From NCBI GenBank assembly GCA_017590115.1, contig JAGGNK010008337.1, positions 8,919,609 to 8,983,608 on the forward strand: DNA of 64,000 bases, given 5' to 3'. How positions within the stretch are numbered: the first letter of the stretch is position 1; every line of letters starts with the position of its first letter. The translations under genes were made by a program, and so were the position numbers. The notes under the pieces were generated by a model. The model saw nothing but the letters and a program-made list of their open reading frames with translations. It did no database searches and was not told where the DNA came from. Positions 24,301 through 35,042 of this stretch are shown piece after piece. The DNA is from Montifringilla adamsi (lineage: Eukaryota; Chordata; Aves; Passeriformes; Passeridae).

Positions 24301-25990
24301 CCTGATGGCAAAGTGTTCTGTCAAAAAAAACTTTCAGCAATGTTAATTTCAAACTCTAGCTGAATAACAGCAGCATCTGCATTTATATTCCCTGCAAAAC
24401 GCTTGCAAGGCATACTAATGACTTGAAGAGAATCACTTTCTTTAGGGCACACTGTGATCACTCACTGCCAGGGAGGATGGAAAAGGACCAACAGAAAGTT
24501 TCCCTGTGGGAAGATGTGTTTCATTAGTTCACCGTCCTCCTGTCACTCTTCAGGCAGGAAAACAATTGAAACAAATTAGGAGAGGAGATGAAGGCAGCCA
24601 CATTGAGCACTGCCTGTCCCTACACTTCTGCCAGATTCTGGCCCCAAAATTGGGATGCCTTCCCAGGCTGTGATCCGAGGGCCAAGGCAGAAGGGGTACC
24701 CAGCAAAGAAATGAGACATGGCCAGGCAGGACACTGAGCCAGGCAGAGCATCCCAGCACAGGGACTGCAGCTCTGCTCCTCAGCTGCCACAGCCTTATGT
24801 CTGCACTGCATTCTTGCTTCTTCTTCATGAAATAAGGGGTTTTTTTGTTCTGCTCCTAGATGCATTCCAAAACTTAGCAGAGGGCGGATCACAAATTTTG
24901 ATGACAGCAATGGAGGTAAGAATGCTCCTTCCTTCTCTTCTCTTCTCTCCAGCTCCCAGGTGGGAGCACACGTCAGCAGAAGGGTGAAGTTGAAGATGAT
25001 GTGTGATGTGTGTTGCTAGGCTTTTGTCCTAGCAAACAGTGCTGGAGGTTTTCCCTGGCTGGAAGTGCATCCTGTGTGGGAGGTGTTTCCCTGGGGTTCC
25101 CTGGCCCCACTGGAGCACAGCTCAGAGGTGCCCATCCCTGGCCAAGGCATGGGGTCTTCCCTTACTGACACCAGCCTGTCATTGCTGGAAACATTGCTCA
25201 AAGTGACTTTGAGAAAGTGACAAACAAAACCAAAAAAAAAAAATCCATGCCCTCATTTCTTACTGCCCCATCTGTTAATCCTGAATTGCAAAACATCTTG
25301 GCTTTAAGAAAGAAACAGCAGACAAATGCTTGCTGCTGCTGTTTGTCTTAAAAGCACAGCCTGAAGGATAGCTCACTGAATGGGGATACATCAGGCTTTT
25401 TATCAGCTAGTCTGAAGCAAAAATCCTGCTGTGCTCCATAGTGATATGCCTGAGTACTGCATTTTATCAGTCTGGGGACTGTTATTTGACAACCCAGTGT
25501 TTAAAAAGATTTTTTAAAAGAGCCTTTTACAATCTCACCAGCTCCCGTTTACACTCTGTGGTTAGTGCAGAGCCTCATTGTTCATTAAATCTGTTTTGCA
25601 CCAAGGGCAGAGCACAGTTTGCAAGCAGAGGACCTGGACCTATTTTATAGGGTAGTCTGTAGGACAGCCAGGTTCCCAGAAGTTGCTATCTCTTCCACTT
25701 GCAATCAGGCAGGTGCCACACTTTCCCAGCAATTGCTCCTGCAGCAGCTGCTGCAATAATTTATCATGGAAAACAACATATGGAAAGAGTTTCTGGGTCT
25801 GAATTGTAATAAGGGAAAGAGGCAGTTCCAAAATCCCTTAACTATCCCGTGCAGTACAAAAGAACTACAGTCACTGGGTCACCCCTGAAGGTCCTGAGAC
25901 AAGTCTGAGCCCTTGGTGTACCATCACTGTCTAAATGCACCTTTTCTTCTCCTTTTTTTCCAGTGGCTGACCCTTGTCATGTACACCTAG
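909..25990 (+). CDS. CAPN13: Calpain-13-like cysteine protease, 5'-truncated by the window edge
   Basis: Calpains are calcium-regulated intracellular cysteine proteases that cut substrates at limited sites. Sixteen exons with AG/GT borders join in one consistent phase: 909-1083, 2008-2079, 3793-3878, 5221-5295, 6689-6858, 8437-8582, 11658-11818, 13341-13377, 14953-15015, 16006-16063, 16566-16633, 18105-18173, 19127-19205, 21953-22069, 24860-24915 and 25964-25990, giving 485 residues plus a stop. Visible in order are the second half of the protease core (DFTGGV, LMGCS, catalytic His in GHAYTVTG, catalytic Asn in IWNPWG), the calpain beta-sandwich ([23 protein letters not shown]) and a penta-EF-hand domain. 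The family is usually near 670 residues, so about 185 N-terminal residues, including the catalytic Cys, lie upstream. The ending LVMYT and the segment [11 protein letters not shown] favour CAPN13 over CAPN14 or the classical calpains; this choice rests on remembered family sequences. A small exon may be missing between 8583 and 11657. Confidence 0.85.
1769..1816. repeat. Inverted repeat with 20-bp stem in a CAPN13 intron
   Basis: 1797-1816 is the reverse complement of 1769-1791 apart from a three-base bulge. The inner arms 1778-1791 and 1797-1810 pair perfectly around a five-base loop. No flanking duplication is obvious. Confidence 0.7.
2008..2079 (+). CDS. CAPN13: CAPN13 exon: catalytic histidine
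   Basis: A 72-nt, phase 0-0 exon of 24 codons with borders TTCTGCAG and GTAAGG. It carries [16 protein letters not shown]. The His of GHAYTVTG is the general base of the Cys-His-Asn triad, so the copy looks catalytically intact here. Confidence 0.92.
3793..3878 (+). CDS. CAPN13: CAPN13 exon: catalytic asparagine
   Basis: An 86-nt exon encoding a segment with [18 protein letters not shown]. The Asn of WNPWG is the third catalytic residue, and the following EWKG-WSD is typical of calpain PC2 domains. It ends two bases into a codon, and the next exon completes it. Confidence 0.93.
5221..5295 (+). CDS. CAPN13: CAPN13 exon: end of protease core (DDGEFW)
   Basis: A 75-nt exon after TTTTTTGCAG. 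It encodes SPQWDRVEP followed by [10 protein letters not shown], and the Trp codon is completed by the next exon. DGEFWM is the conserved end of calpain PC2. Confidence 0.9.
5510..5532. repeat. Poly(A) tract
   Basis: An uninterrupted run of about 23 A residues in a CAPN13 intron, followed by AAGAAAG. It could be the tail of an old retroposed element, but no body is recognisable upstream. Confidence 0.85.
6143..6645 (-). mobile_element. CR1 LINE fragment (3' part)
   Basis: The + strand reads AATCACAGAGTGG at the left and, further right, the characteristic antisense CR1 phrases 'CTCCCTGGGCAACGTGTTCC', 'AAAGAAATTCTTCCTCAT' and 'TGAACAGGCCCAGCTCCCTC'. The element is therefore inserted in reverse, its 3' end near 6143. 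It lies in the CAPN13 intron just before the exon at 6689. Confidence 0.9.
6689..6858 (+). CDS. CAPN13: CAPN13 exon: MSCKNF to start of beta-sandwich
   Basis: A 170-nt exon encoding [18 protein letters not shown] and a linker ending TRRSRYSQ. This position corresponds to the DF..F..L.IC motif joining the protease core to the calpain beta-sandwich (CBSW). The acceptor lies only about 50 bases from an upstream CR1 fragment. Confidence 0.88.
7873..7920. repeat. T-rich low-complexity tract
   Basis: A run of T blocks separated by G. An intronic simple repeat; no gene signal. Confidence 0.7.
8437..8582 (+). CDS. CAPN13: CAPN13 exon: beta-sandwich (NPQYFFKV)
   Basis: A 146-nt exon between TTTCTCAGCAG and GTAAGC. 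It encodes [20 protein letters not shown] and [12 protein letters not shown](Y/F) followed by a V-x-I-SLMQK strand is the hallmark of the calpain domain III sandwich. It ends in phase 0. Confidence 0.85.
8583..11657 (+). other. Long CAPN13 intron, nothing coding recognised
   Basis: This 3.1-kb intron separates two beta-sandwich exons. It contains short T-tracts and AT-rich sequence. A phase 0-0 mini-exon of roughly 12-18 codons might be expected here from other calpains, but I could not pick out one with confidence. Confidence 0.5.
11658..11818 (+). CDS. CAPN13: CAPN13 exon: beta-sandwich ([11 protein letters not shown])
   Basis: A 161-nt exon starting [10 protein letters not shown] and containing [13 protein letters not shown] and [11 protein letters not shown]. 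These match the 'L.PG.Y.VVP' and 'FLLR.F' strands that end the calpain beta-sandwich. Compared with the remembered human protein, about 15 residues before this exon are unaccounted for. Confidence 0.88.
13341..13377 (+). CDS. CAPN13: CAPN13 short linker exon
   Basis: A 37-nt exon with a good acceptor (TCTTTTCTAG) and donor (GTAAGA), encoding [12 protein letters not shown]. It fits both neighbouring phases and sits where calpains have short linker exons between the beta-sandwich and the EF-hand domain. The linker is poorly conserved, so support is mainly phase and splice sites. Confidence 0.65.
14953..15015 (+). CDS. CAPN13: CAPN13 exon: entry to penta-EF-hand domain
   Basis: A 63-nt phase 0-0 exon encoding [15 protein letters not shown], equivalent to the 'F..YA.Q' helix that opens the EF-hand region in CAPN13. 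Confidence 0.82.
15299..15348. repeat. Poly(T) tract
   Basis: About 50 bases of T interrupted by single C residues in a CAPN13 intron. It may be a reversed poly(A) tail, but no element body is evident. Confidence 0.85.
16006..16063 (+). CDS. CAPN13: CAPN13 exon: EF-hand 1 helix
   Basis: A 58-nt exon encoding [19 protein letters not shown]. The I-D/A-x-x-LQ-LLN pattern is the first EF-hand helix of calpain penta-EF-hand domains. Confidence 0.87.
16566..16633 (+). CDS. CAPN13: CAPN13 exon: EF-hand helix ([14 protein letters not shown])
   Basis: A 68-nt exon ending [14 protein letters not shown], the conserved F-S-x-x-x-CR-x-x-x-LMD helix before EF-hand 2. The donor is GTATCC, weaker than the others, but the phase joins exactly to the exon at 18105. 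Confidence 0.87.
18105..18173 (+). CDS. CAPN13: CAPN13 exon: EF-hand 2 loop
   Basis: A 69-nt phase 0-0 exon encoding [19 protein letters not shown]. Joined to the Asp ending the previous exon it forms the loop [12 protein letters not shown], with acidic or amide ligands at positions 1, 3, 5 and 12, so it looks able to bind calcium. Confidence 0.9.
18231..18259. repeat. Minisatellite-like 9-bp repeat
   Basis: Three copies of TGTGGATTC in tandem, with related degenerate units just upstream, immediately 3' of the CAPN13 EF-hand 2 exon. Confidence 0.7.
19127..19205 (+). CDS. CAPN13: CAPN13 exon: EF-hand 3 loop
   Basis: A 79-nt exon encoding [19 protein letters not shown] and then ENAIQAAG. The loop [12 protein letters not shown] is a canonical calcium-binding EF-hand. 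Confidence 0.92.
21953..22069 (+). CDS. CAPN13: CAPN13 exon: EF-hand 4 (GC-rich)
   Basis: A 117-nt exon encoding [18 protein letters not shown] and then [13 protein letters not shown]. The D/F-V-C-C-x-x-R-L pattern is the penultimate EF-hand helix of calpains. The exon is clearly richer in G and C than its AT-rich introns. Confidence 0.92.
22315..22690 (-). mobile_element. Solo LTR of an endogenous retrovirus (passerine type), diverged
   Basis: The stretch opens TGACTCCATCGATTCAGAA, has GCTTTATTAAAACTATACTG (reverse-strand polyadenylation signal) and a paired TACTATACTACAAAGAATACT, and ends in a TTCTCCAGGAAAA region. The order matches the LTR at 35043-35375 in the same orientation. No gag, pol or env coding is present, so it is a solo LTR. 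Boundaries are approximate. Confidence 0.6.
24860..24915 (+). CDS. CAPN13: CAPN13 exon: EF-hand 5
   Basis: A 56-nt exon encoding [18 protein letters not shown], the last, non-canonical EF-hand, which in classical calpains mediates pairing. The phase fits both sides. Confidence 0.85.
25964..25990 (+). CDS. CAPN13: CAPN13 terminal exon
   Basis: The acceptor CTTTTTTTCCAG is followed by WLTLVMYT and a TAG stop. Calpains end in a W-x-x-x-x-M-(Y/F) segment, so the short exon is well supported. Confidence 0.88.
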   Translation, partial: WLTLVMYT

Positions 25991-26863
25991 AGAGATGCCA
26001 GAGGTCATGGTAAGAAATCTCCTCAGTGCTAAAAAGAGAGGGTGGGGCCCTTGCAGGAAGCTCAGCCTGGAGTTATGGGGGATTCTGAGAGAAGCTGTGA
26101 GAGGAAGAGGGAAAGAGGTGAGGCCTGCAGCATGAGAAGGGCTGTAAAGGGAATTGGACTTTGGGCTATTTTTTTTTCTGGGGAATTGCTGATGACCTCA
26201 CCAGTCAAGCAGACCACCAACAGCTCAGCTAGAAACTTGCCCCCACCTAAGATAACAGATGACAGAGCATAATTTATATTTTTGAGTTCTGAGGGGTGCA
26301 ATTACCTCTGCATATTTTACACAGCAGCAAATGTATAGTCAAATAGAGGGTGGGTACACGAAGTAACTCAGATTTCTTGGTCAGTCTGATTTCACATTTT
26401 TAACAGAATTACGTGGTTTGGTTTACATTTGAACTACAGTCCTTACCTTGTGCTTCTTTTGATGTTTGGACTTTTTTCCTCTGGACTTCCCAATTTTGCT
26501 GCTTGGTTCTCATGAAAGACTCTGCCTTTTCCTGCAAAACTTGTGCTGTTTATGCACCCGAGAGCCATCTCGGCCATGGTGCTTCTGCCAACCCTCTGTG
26601 ATGCACCTGCTCCAGCTGCAGTGTTAAGGTGTTAGTGCTGCTCCCAGTGTTTGTCACTGAGGAGAAAGCAGGGAGGAAACCCTTAGTAAAATGTGCAGTG
26701 GAAGCGCAGTTGACCCCAGGAATTTGTGGAGCATCCTTGAGCAAATCAGACACTTTCCTTATCAGCCTGGTCCAAAAATGGAGTAAAAACCTCAAGCCCA
26801 TGACATTCTTTGAAATCCATTAACTGCATCCAGCTAACCCTTCCTACAGGCAGGAATTACAAC

Positions 26864-26869
26864 AATAAA
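26864..26869 (+). terminator. Candidate CAPN13 polyadenylation signal
   Basis: The first AATAAA on the + strand that I find after the CAPN13 stop, about 870 bases downstream, followed by GT-rich sequence near 26890. Support is positional only. Confidence 0.35.
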
Positions 26870-29800
26870 TAATACAGGAACAGCATCTCTGGTGTCTCAC
26901 ACCCTGTTTCTGCAGGCAGTTTGCATTGGGTGCCAGCTTTGCTGAGAAGTTGGAAGGGGAAATGCATAACTGGGGTGTAAATTACACTCCCCAGGGAGAA
27001 AACATGGAAGGTTCAGAGCCAAGGCAGGGATGGCTCCTTGTCTTTTACCTTGACTCCATTATAAGATTTGTGCCCTGCTGCTCCTCCCTCTTGGCTCCTG
27101 GTCACATCCAGTGTGTCCAGCTGTGGCAGGAGCTGGCCTTCAGCACTGTGATGCCTTCACCCCTCTGAGCTCTGCCTGCAAACAACTAATTAAGCCTGCC
27201 CTTTGCATTCAGAGCTGTGGACAGTGCAAACCTGCATTTTGATGTGTTGGTGTGTGGAAACAGAGTATTCACAACACTGCACCCAGCACTTGCACTGCAG
27301 ACTGTCATTAGGTAAATATGAGAAGGACCTCGCCTTTGGAGATGAAGTTGCTTAAATTATTACTTGCAAATTATATTCATAGTCTATTAAGTCTTTTTTT
27401 TTTAATGAATCATTCATAAACTGATCATAACTTCTGGGAATATATAATTAATCATAATTTTCACTTACTGGTTTGGAATGAAATCCTGCCTGCGGGGTGT
27501 TTGTAAGCAGCTCACTTGAGCAGTTTAGCAGACACTTGCAGCTGGAGCCTGGGCAGTCGTGGCACAGGACCCTCAGAGGATCAGAACTGGTAAAACTGGA
27601 GCCTAACAAACTGTGATTGATGTGGGAAAACACACTTGGCATTCGCTAAAAAAGCTCTCTTGGCAAAAATATTCCCGTTAGTGATTCCTAAAGGCTGACC
27701 TGAAGCTGGCTGTGGTCTGAGTGAGTCTCTTTACCTCTGTTTCAGGTGACTTTTCTTCCTCCTCACAGAGCAGTGGCCAAGGCCACCCCATACAAAAGCC
27801 ATCTTGAAAAACCACTGAAGGTGGTGAAGGAGTGAAGCCAGGCGTCCTCATGCTTGGTGGCACTCCAAGCTGCTGGGATGAAGAGTCCTTTCCAGGCAAA
27901 CTGGAGGTGCCTTGGAGAGGAAGAATTGCTAATGAAAGTACTCCATGGGCAAGCTGGTAGTACTTAGTGGTCTGGGCAAGCTGGAAGTGTTGACTGTGAT
28001 CTTCTCTCATCTTCCCATAGATAGTACAGAAGTTAGGACCAGCTCCATTAACTCCACTACGAAAAAGAACAGACCTGTGCCTTTCATGTGAAAGGAGTGT
28101 ATAAGATGTAGGTTACAAGAACAATTAAGACACAGTTTGACTTTAATTATTTCTTCATTTTCTTCTGTGCCATTTATAAGTGCCAGAAAATTATTGAAGA
28201 AATTAGTCCTAATTCATAAATAACACCAGAATCTTTTTTTGTTTTCTTTATACTTTTTATTAATAAATTAAAAAAAAAAAGTCTCAGGCATTTTTGAGTT
28301 CATCAACTATACAGATTCCATTTTATTTGCTACAGAAATTGGGTAGCATATTAGACATATAGAACAAATTGTTCAGTGCTTTTTCTGACTTCCAGAATCT
28401 ATACTGGGACTGTTTGGGAGTAGAAAAGTTTATCTGAACTGCATTCTCTTCCTTTGTCCTAATGTATTTAAAAATGTAGGGCTTCTTCAGACATAATTCC
28501 TGCTCAAAAATTTAACTTAAACCTTCAAAACAACTGTAATCATTCTGTACCCACACATGAACTTCACTTTCATACTTTTTCATCATGTCATTGACATTTT
28601 AACAGCAAATTTAGTGATCTATTCCACTCAGATATATCAAAAAATAAAAAAGAAAAGAAGACTCTATTTGTGAAAATGCCAAAAAAGAAGGATGCAAATG
28701 TCAATGGATGAAAGAAATCCCAGTTTGCCATGGCAATATAATTCACACCATGCCTCACCCAGACCCTCTGCCCAGGTTTCCACTGAGGCATCCACACATT
28801 AGCAACAGATTTACCCATTTGCCAGGGAGATGCTGCACACTGGAGCAACAACTACATCACCAAGTAAAGATGCAACCCAGATCTCTGTTTCCATGAGGAC
28901 AGTCTGTGTTGTGCCACTGCCTCGCTCACCAGCTTGGAGAGCATTGCTCAGCTAGGTACATCCTGGGCAAGAGGGGCCACTGAACCTACTCTTCCACTGA
29001 AAATTAGAGATCAGTAAAATTAGACTATTTTAATATTTTTTTCAGTAATTTTTGAACAAACTGATTCTTTCTGCCAAGCAGGACTTACACATCCCACCTG
29101 AAATCGTTAATCACTAATTAAGCCCTCTGCAAGTGGTGGCAAAGAGAGAAGATAAAAAGGGAGCCATGGAAAAATAAATAAGCTTTGCTAAAAAGGTTTA
29201 TTAGTAGGATCATTTCAGAGGAAGGTTTATGTAGCTTAGCCTGGGATAATTAAAAAACTTCAAGTACTTCTGGATGACTTCCACCACACAGTTCAGTGGT
29301 GCTCAAGATGGCTCAGACCTGCTGGGAACAAGCTCTTTGTAGCTACAGAGAAGTCATCTCTGTTCAAGCTGCAAAATTCAGTTCAAGTCAACTGGATTAA
29401 ATACTTAAATTCTTGCTGTGTGAAAGTCTCATCTCTAAAAATACCGAGCCATTAAGATTAATCTCAAAAATCTTAATTTGCAGCCCATGTATTACTTCTC
29501 CTTTTGTTGAGATGCGTAATTGCCTTTCTGTGGAAGGCAACTCTGCCTGTCAGGAGACAAAGATCCTTGTCTCATATCTCAGCCTGGCCACAAACTGAAA
29601 TGTCTCCTCTTCACTGAAAAGCAGGCACAGCCACCAGGCACCCCTCCATGAGTTGTCTCCCTGTGGGCAGCTGCTGGGGCTGGTGCTCTGGGCAGTGTCC
29701 CCAGGCACAGAGGCCGCCTTCAGCTCCATCCCACCAGCCCTTCACCCAGCTGTGTGTGGCTCTGCACTCTCAGGGACCAACCCACGGCCCCTCTGGCTTT

Positions 29801-31599
29801 GCAGGCTGGTGCCTGCAGGCTGATCCTGCACTGGGGCAGAGTAATAACTCACTGCTGTCAAGCTGAGCATGGCTGCCTGTCTGTGGCATTGGAAGAATTG
29901 GTATTCCACTTGATTTATACTTCCAACCAAGCTAATTAAGCAACAATTCAGGAGGAATCCATCATTGTGACAGACTTGTTGATTAACCATCCCACAAACA
30001 AAGTCAAGGGTGTTTGGTAGCCTGAAGAAAAAAAAAAGGGTCAATAAGGGAGAAAAGCAATGATTTGGCCATAATACAGTGGTGACTGTTATTTCCAAAA
30101 GCAACAAGAAGCTTAATACATTTCACAAATCCTGGGGCCAGCACTGAAAACAAAGGCAGCTCAGATCAGTGGGGTGTTAGATAAAGAGAGAAAACTTCTA
30201 CATTTCATCTTTGTGTGATTAAGCTGTGAAGGCCAACTTTATGGGGATGGTGCCCCTATTGAAATCTTCAGGCCCCTTCATCTGTGTTTGCCTGCTCTGA
30301 AATGTGAGTGCAGTCCCCATGAGGTTTCTGGCACTTGTGAAGGCTCAGAGATTCATCCAATTATGATAATATCCTCTCTAATTTTTTTGATTAAAATCAG
30401 TTCCTAGTCCTCAGGGACACAAGTCTAAAAAACCCTAAGAGAATCTGCTGTTAGAAATGGAAGAGAAGGACCTCAAACAAATGCTCTATTTTTAAACCTT
30501 CATGAGGCTAAAGCCCTCAAGAGGGTAAGAAGCAGGCTGAGGCAGATGAGATTAGTGATGCTCAACTCCCTAGCACAGGAGATGGGATATAGAGCTGATG
30601 AAATTAGGTGGGATCTAAGCCAAGCATCAGCTTTAGAAGGACTTTGGTGCAGAGTGCTGACAGCTGACCCAGCAAGAATAATCTCTGCATCTCTGGATCT
30701 TGGAGCCCTCCTGTTTACTGGCCTTCTCCTGAGACCCATGTCTTACATCTGCCTGCCAAAGGCTGTGCCCAAATCATGCCAAGATGGACAGAGGAGGAAG
30801 TTCTCACATGTCTTACCTACTACAGGGCCTGTTTCCTGAGCAAGCAGCCTGGGTCAAGGCTTCCCAGGCACCTTGGAGGCTGTGGTTTGATGCCCACACC
30901 TCAGTGAACACATCTTGCTGTTGTGGCATGGGAGACTGGGGCTGTCCATGGCCAGGTTTGGAGCAACTGAACCTCCCTCTCCACCTTGGGCTGTGCCTCA
31001 GGTCTCTCACAGAGAAACTGCTGCTGCAATTTATAGAGGAAAAACGATAAAAATTTCCAAGGAAAAAAAGGCTCATTATTCCACAACACGGCTGGAGAGG
31101 GGAAAGCTGGGTGAGACCCTGTCTCTGAGCAGCCCAGTGGCCTTGTGCACTTCACGGTGTGCACTCATGATTTTTGGTTTTGTTTCTCAATGCAATGCAT
31201 TTCTCAAAGCAGGGAACACCATGCCACAGCAAATGTCCTGGCTGTGGGCTGCAGACTCACAGGCCTGACTCAAGCAGGGCTGCAGCAGTGAGGGACTGGT
31301 ATTCCAGTGGAGGAACACCAGCCTGGAGCGGTGCCTGGGAACACTCAGGTCTGGCTGCTGCCCTCAGTGGGATGGTGACCCCTGCAGGAATACAGAGTGA
31401 CAAAATTATCCTTTGTCTCTTTATAAAGGAAAAAAGCCCTGAAGTTTCTCTCCTCAATTAGGTAAAAAGACACCTCATAGGACCTTGGGGACTTCACCTC
31501 AAACTTAAGGATAGCCAACTGGACAGGAGCCAAAAAGTCCCAACTGGGCAATTTACTAGAAAAAGAAGAGAGCAAAGGAACTAATTGTTTTTGTGAGGT

Positions 31600-31720
31600 G
31601 TTTTACCAGGAGCAAGAGCCTCTTGCACCTGGCTCAGATTTTCTCTGTAAAGAGCTTTGTTATTTTGCCTTTTATTAAAACTTTTCTGTTTCCAACACTA
31701 CCACAGAAGCCATCCCACTA
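31600..31720 (+). mobile_element. Possible LTR end fragment
   Basis: The sequence AGCTTTGTTATTTTGCC, then TTTATTAAAACTTTTCTG and GTTTCCAACACTACC, resembles the R/U5 end of avian retroviral LTRs with an ATTAAA signal. No matching body is recognised upstream, so this is a weak call. Confidence 0.3.
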
Positions 31721-33795
31721 ATTTTATGCCATCTGAGGTAGCTGAGCCATCTTGGGTGTGATACAGATCTCCAAGAGCTTATAAAACCTAGCTTGAAGAG
31801 ATCATTACATCAGACCCTTTCTCAAAAGAGGTACTTGTCCTTCTCTGAGTAGGAAGCAGACGAAGTTCTCTCAAGAGAGACCCCTCCCCATGTCCAGGTG
31901 GCTCAGCGGGGGCACAGACAAATATTGGGATCATTTCCCATTGGGTGGGGGGTGCCAGCTCTGTCTGGCACTATGGAGCTCAGCCTTAGCACCTGTCCTT
32001 AGCATTTCTTTGCTGCAGGGCTGCAACTGAAACATTTCAGTCTTCCCTGGCAATTCCTCACATGAAATACCTGAAGCTGCAATTTCTGGCTGCATTCCCC
32101 GCACCTGGTCCCACCCTGCAATAGCTGCACCTTTTCAGCCCTGGGGAAGGCAGCCCCAAAGCACAGCAGCCTCTTCACAGCAGGTTTCCCAATGCCCCCC
32201 ACCAGGCTGCCCACTGCCACCCTGTGTCCCTGCTGCCAGCGGTGCCACCGCAATGTCCCCAGCCCGCCGTGGCTCTGGGGTCCCTTTCTGCTGTCTGGCA
32301 GTGACATCTAGAGGCTCCCTGCCCTCAGCTCCTGTCTCACTGCCATCAGCTCTTGGCACACAGAAACCTGTTCCTCACAAAGCCCCCGGGAAGGTTGGAG
32401 TACTCAAAGGAAGGAGGTGCAAGGCTTAAATCCAAGTCTTTCCCGTGCCCCTCCTTCCCTAAGCCACCGTGGGAAGGATCTTTGTTGTAGCACCCCAAGA
32501 AAATCTGACATTGTTTCTGGGATACCAAAGGTCTGGGAGAGCCAGCCTGTGTCCTTTCCCTGAGGGAAGAAGTGGTCCACACAAGGCTGGTGCTGGTTAA
32601 ATAATACATACAGCTTTCCACTTGAGGAAATATTATTTCCTTGCTTTACAATGCCATCCATTAGATTTGATGCCATCCAGCATCAAAGGCAAAGCTGCCA
32701 CAGAAATACCTCTGTATCATGGCTGGCTGTGCAAGATGAAAGATTATTGTGCAAACAGTATTATGCATTTTAAAGCAATGCATTCGAGGAAAGGGGAGGA
32801 AATATATCATCTCCATAGGCTGAATTATTCAGCCAGATGATGAATGCATCTCCTGAAGCATTCCCAGGAACTGAGCTGAAATACCTACCATGGACAGAGA
32901 GAGGGAATACTATTGCCTATATGAAAGGTACTTGGTATTCAGTAGAATGTGTATTCTCTAGGGTGATATTCCACAGGCATTTTGAGTCAGCAGAGCAGAT
33001 TGCAAATGATCTTCTAGCCTGAAATCAGGGAAAAGGCAGCTTAGTGGAGTAGAGCTTTCTCACAATAAAAAAAATCTGCAGGAATATTGCAGTGAAAAGT
33101 GGGAGGAATGGCTCTTGCCCATCCTGTGTCTCAGACCCACCCTCCTCTCCTCTTTATCCACTGTGTCTGCCTGATGCTGAGGAGCTGGGCTCTGATGATG
33201 GTTCCCAGCTCCACCAAGGGAGAAATGCCAAGACAAGGTGGGAGGCCCAGCTGTGTGGTGAACCTTCTCCATCACCCTGGGATTTCATGGCCTAAAACCC
33301 CTTCTCCTTATCTCCAAGGGATGCAAGTTACATCTCCATCCATGGAGCAGCAAGGTGCTTTGCTTACCAGTGGTGTATGTGATTTGCAAGACCTAAATAC
33401 AGTCATTAACTGGTAGAAATATTAATGTGTCAAGTTGTTTGGGTTTTTGGTTTTATTTTTCAAACCAGCATTCCATGTCCTCTAGAACTCAGAGGTGATA
33501 GGAGATATGAAATGAAACTGAGATTGTCAGGCAGTCTTGATTTTTCTGGATTGAAGGAAGAATGGTGAAAAGAAAATTGTAGCTTTGAGTGCCAGATTTT
33601 TCTTTTTCTGATAATTTTTTTCCTCCTTTTTAGACACAGGCATAAAAGTTCCCCTTTTTCATTATTATATCAGATGAAACCAAAGGATTTTTTCCCCCAC
33701 AATAGAAAAAAATAAACAGTTTCAGGCTTTTAGGGTAATCAGTGAAGGCCAGCACAATGTTTCATCAAATTCAGAAGATGAATTGGACACCTTAC

Positions 33796-34019
33796 CCATA
33801 GCTCCTTGATATCATTGGTTACCACAGACGTCCCTTGGACAAAGCCTGCCACATCAGTCCGAAGATGTGAGGAAGCCAACAGGAACAATGTGCTGTGGTG
33901 GACCTGGACATTTTCTTCTGGGCCCTGGCTGCCAGGCAGAATTCTCTTTAAAGGAAGCAGAAGGGAATTCTGGACTTCTTTAGTGGCCTTTGTAACACTC
34001 AGCATTTCAAACTCCTCAT
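33796..34019 (-). CDS. Candidate exon of unknown gene
   Basis: On the minus strand a 224-nt open stretch is bounded by ACACCCAG at its 5' end and a strong donor GTAAGG at its 3' end. It encodes about 74 residues including EEFEMLSVTKATKEVQN and GFVQGTSVVTNDIKELW, with a balanced composition unlike a low-complexity frame. I do not recognise the family and found no partner exons nearby. It could be a stray open frame with chance splice-like sites, or an exon of a small unannotated gene between CAPN13 and CUL9. Confidence 0.25.
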
Positions 34020-34368
34020 CTGGGTGTTGGCTCTGGCCTGGGGAGGGGCTGACATCATCCCTCCTTCCCAAAAGGAGGCATCAGAGAAACTGCCAGCACT
34101 TTCATGGGGCAGGAGGACACCAGGTGGCCTGGCTGGAATAAAAAAAGAGGAGAGGGAGTGTGAAGCTGAGCATGGCTGGGCCTGGGCACAGGAGAGCAAA
34201 GGCAGCACTTTCTGTGCCACTGCAGGAGTCTCACCAGCCCCTCCAGCAAGTGCCTGTGCCAGAGGTGACTGCAGAGATGCTCTGGGGAGGTTCCTGTGTT
34301 TTACTGCCCTGGAAAAATCACGGGGCCTGGGAAAGTCACACCAGGCAAACTAGGAGATCTTGGCACAC

Positions 34369-34436
34369 TCACCACATCCATGGGAAAATGTTTCCTGCAG
34401 GGCCTGGGTCACCACATCCACGGGAAAATGTTTCCT
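34369..34436. repeat. Two-copy 40-bp tandem duplication
   Basis: TCACCACATCCA followed by GGGAAAATGTTTCCTG occurs twice with a 40-base offset and one difference. Intergenic. Confidence 0.8.
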
Positions 34437-35042
34437 GGTGCTGGCAGGGAGAACCTTCTGGAGGGCTTACAAAGCCCATGTCCCTCCAGACAGCTTACCT
34501 GAGAGCTCCACGCTAACAGGTGCTGGGAACCAGCCCCTCTGGCTCAGCTTTGGCAGTAGGTGATGGATCCAGCTCTCCTACTTCATGTTCACTTCATTTG
34601 AGCAAGTCCTAGGAAAGGCAGACATCTGCAATCACTCAGCTCTGCTGCTCAGATGTGAAGGCATGGCTTTGCAGGCACTTCTCAGGCAGCAGGCTATGGA
34701 ATCAGAATATGGAATAGAAGAAGCCTTTTCCCATTACAGCACATTTGTAAAAATAATTTCTGGGCTTTTACCCTTGTGCAATTTCACTTTAAGGCCTTAT
34801 TACTGTCCTTGTCCCCAAGGTTGGGAGAGGGTCACGCTGTGGGACAGCAGTCACATCCAAGAGGCAGCAGGCTGAGCAAACAGCTTTGCTTTGTCAAGCT
34901 GGAAGCACCAAACTGAAGAAGGCAAGGGCCAGGAGCTGCTTGCAAAGCTGCTGGAAGGTTCAGGAAGCTGTGGCATCATCACTGAGCCAGCAGGGCTGTG
35001 CCTCAGGATATGGTTGTGTTTGAGGGTCCCAGGACAAGGGAA

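Larger units (their letters stand above)
25991..33795. other. CAPN13 3' flank and intergenic sequence
   Basis: No coding exon could be supported on either strand in this 7.8 kb. The first part is probably CAPN13 3' UTR. The rest is AT-rich unique sequence with short A/T tracts, e.g. near 28260, and a possible LTR scrap near 31600. Confidence 0.5.

Noticed and set aside
27678..28010. Minus-strand frame ending near a GTAAAG donor-like site
   Set aside because: The acceptor side is weak, composition is unremarkable, and there is no family resemblance or partner exon.
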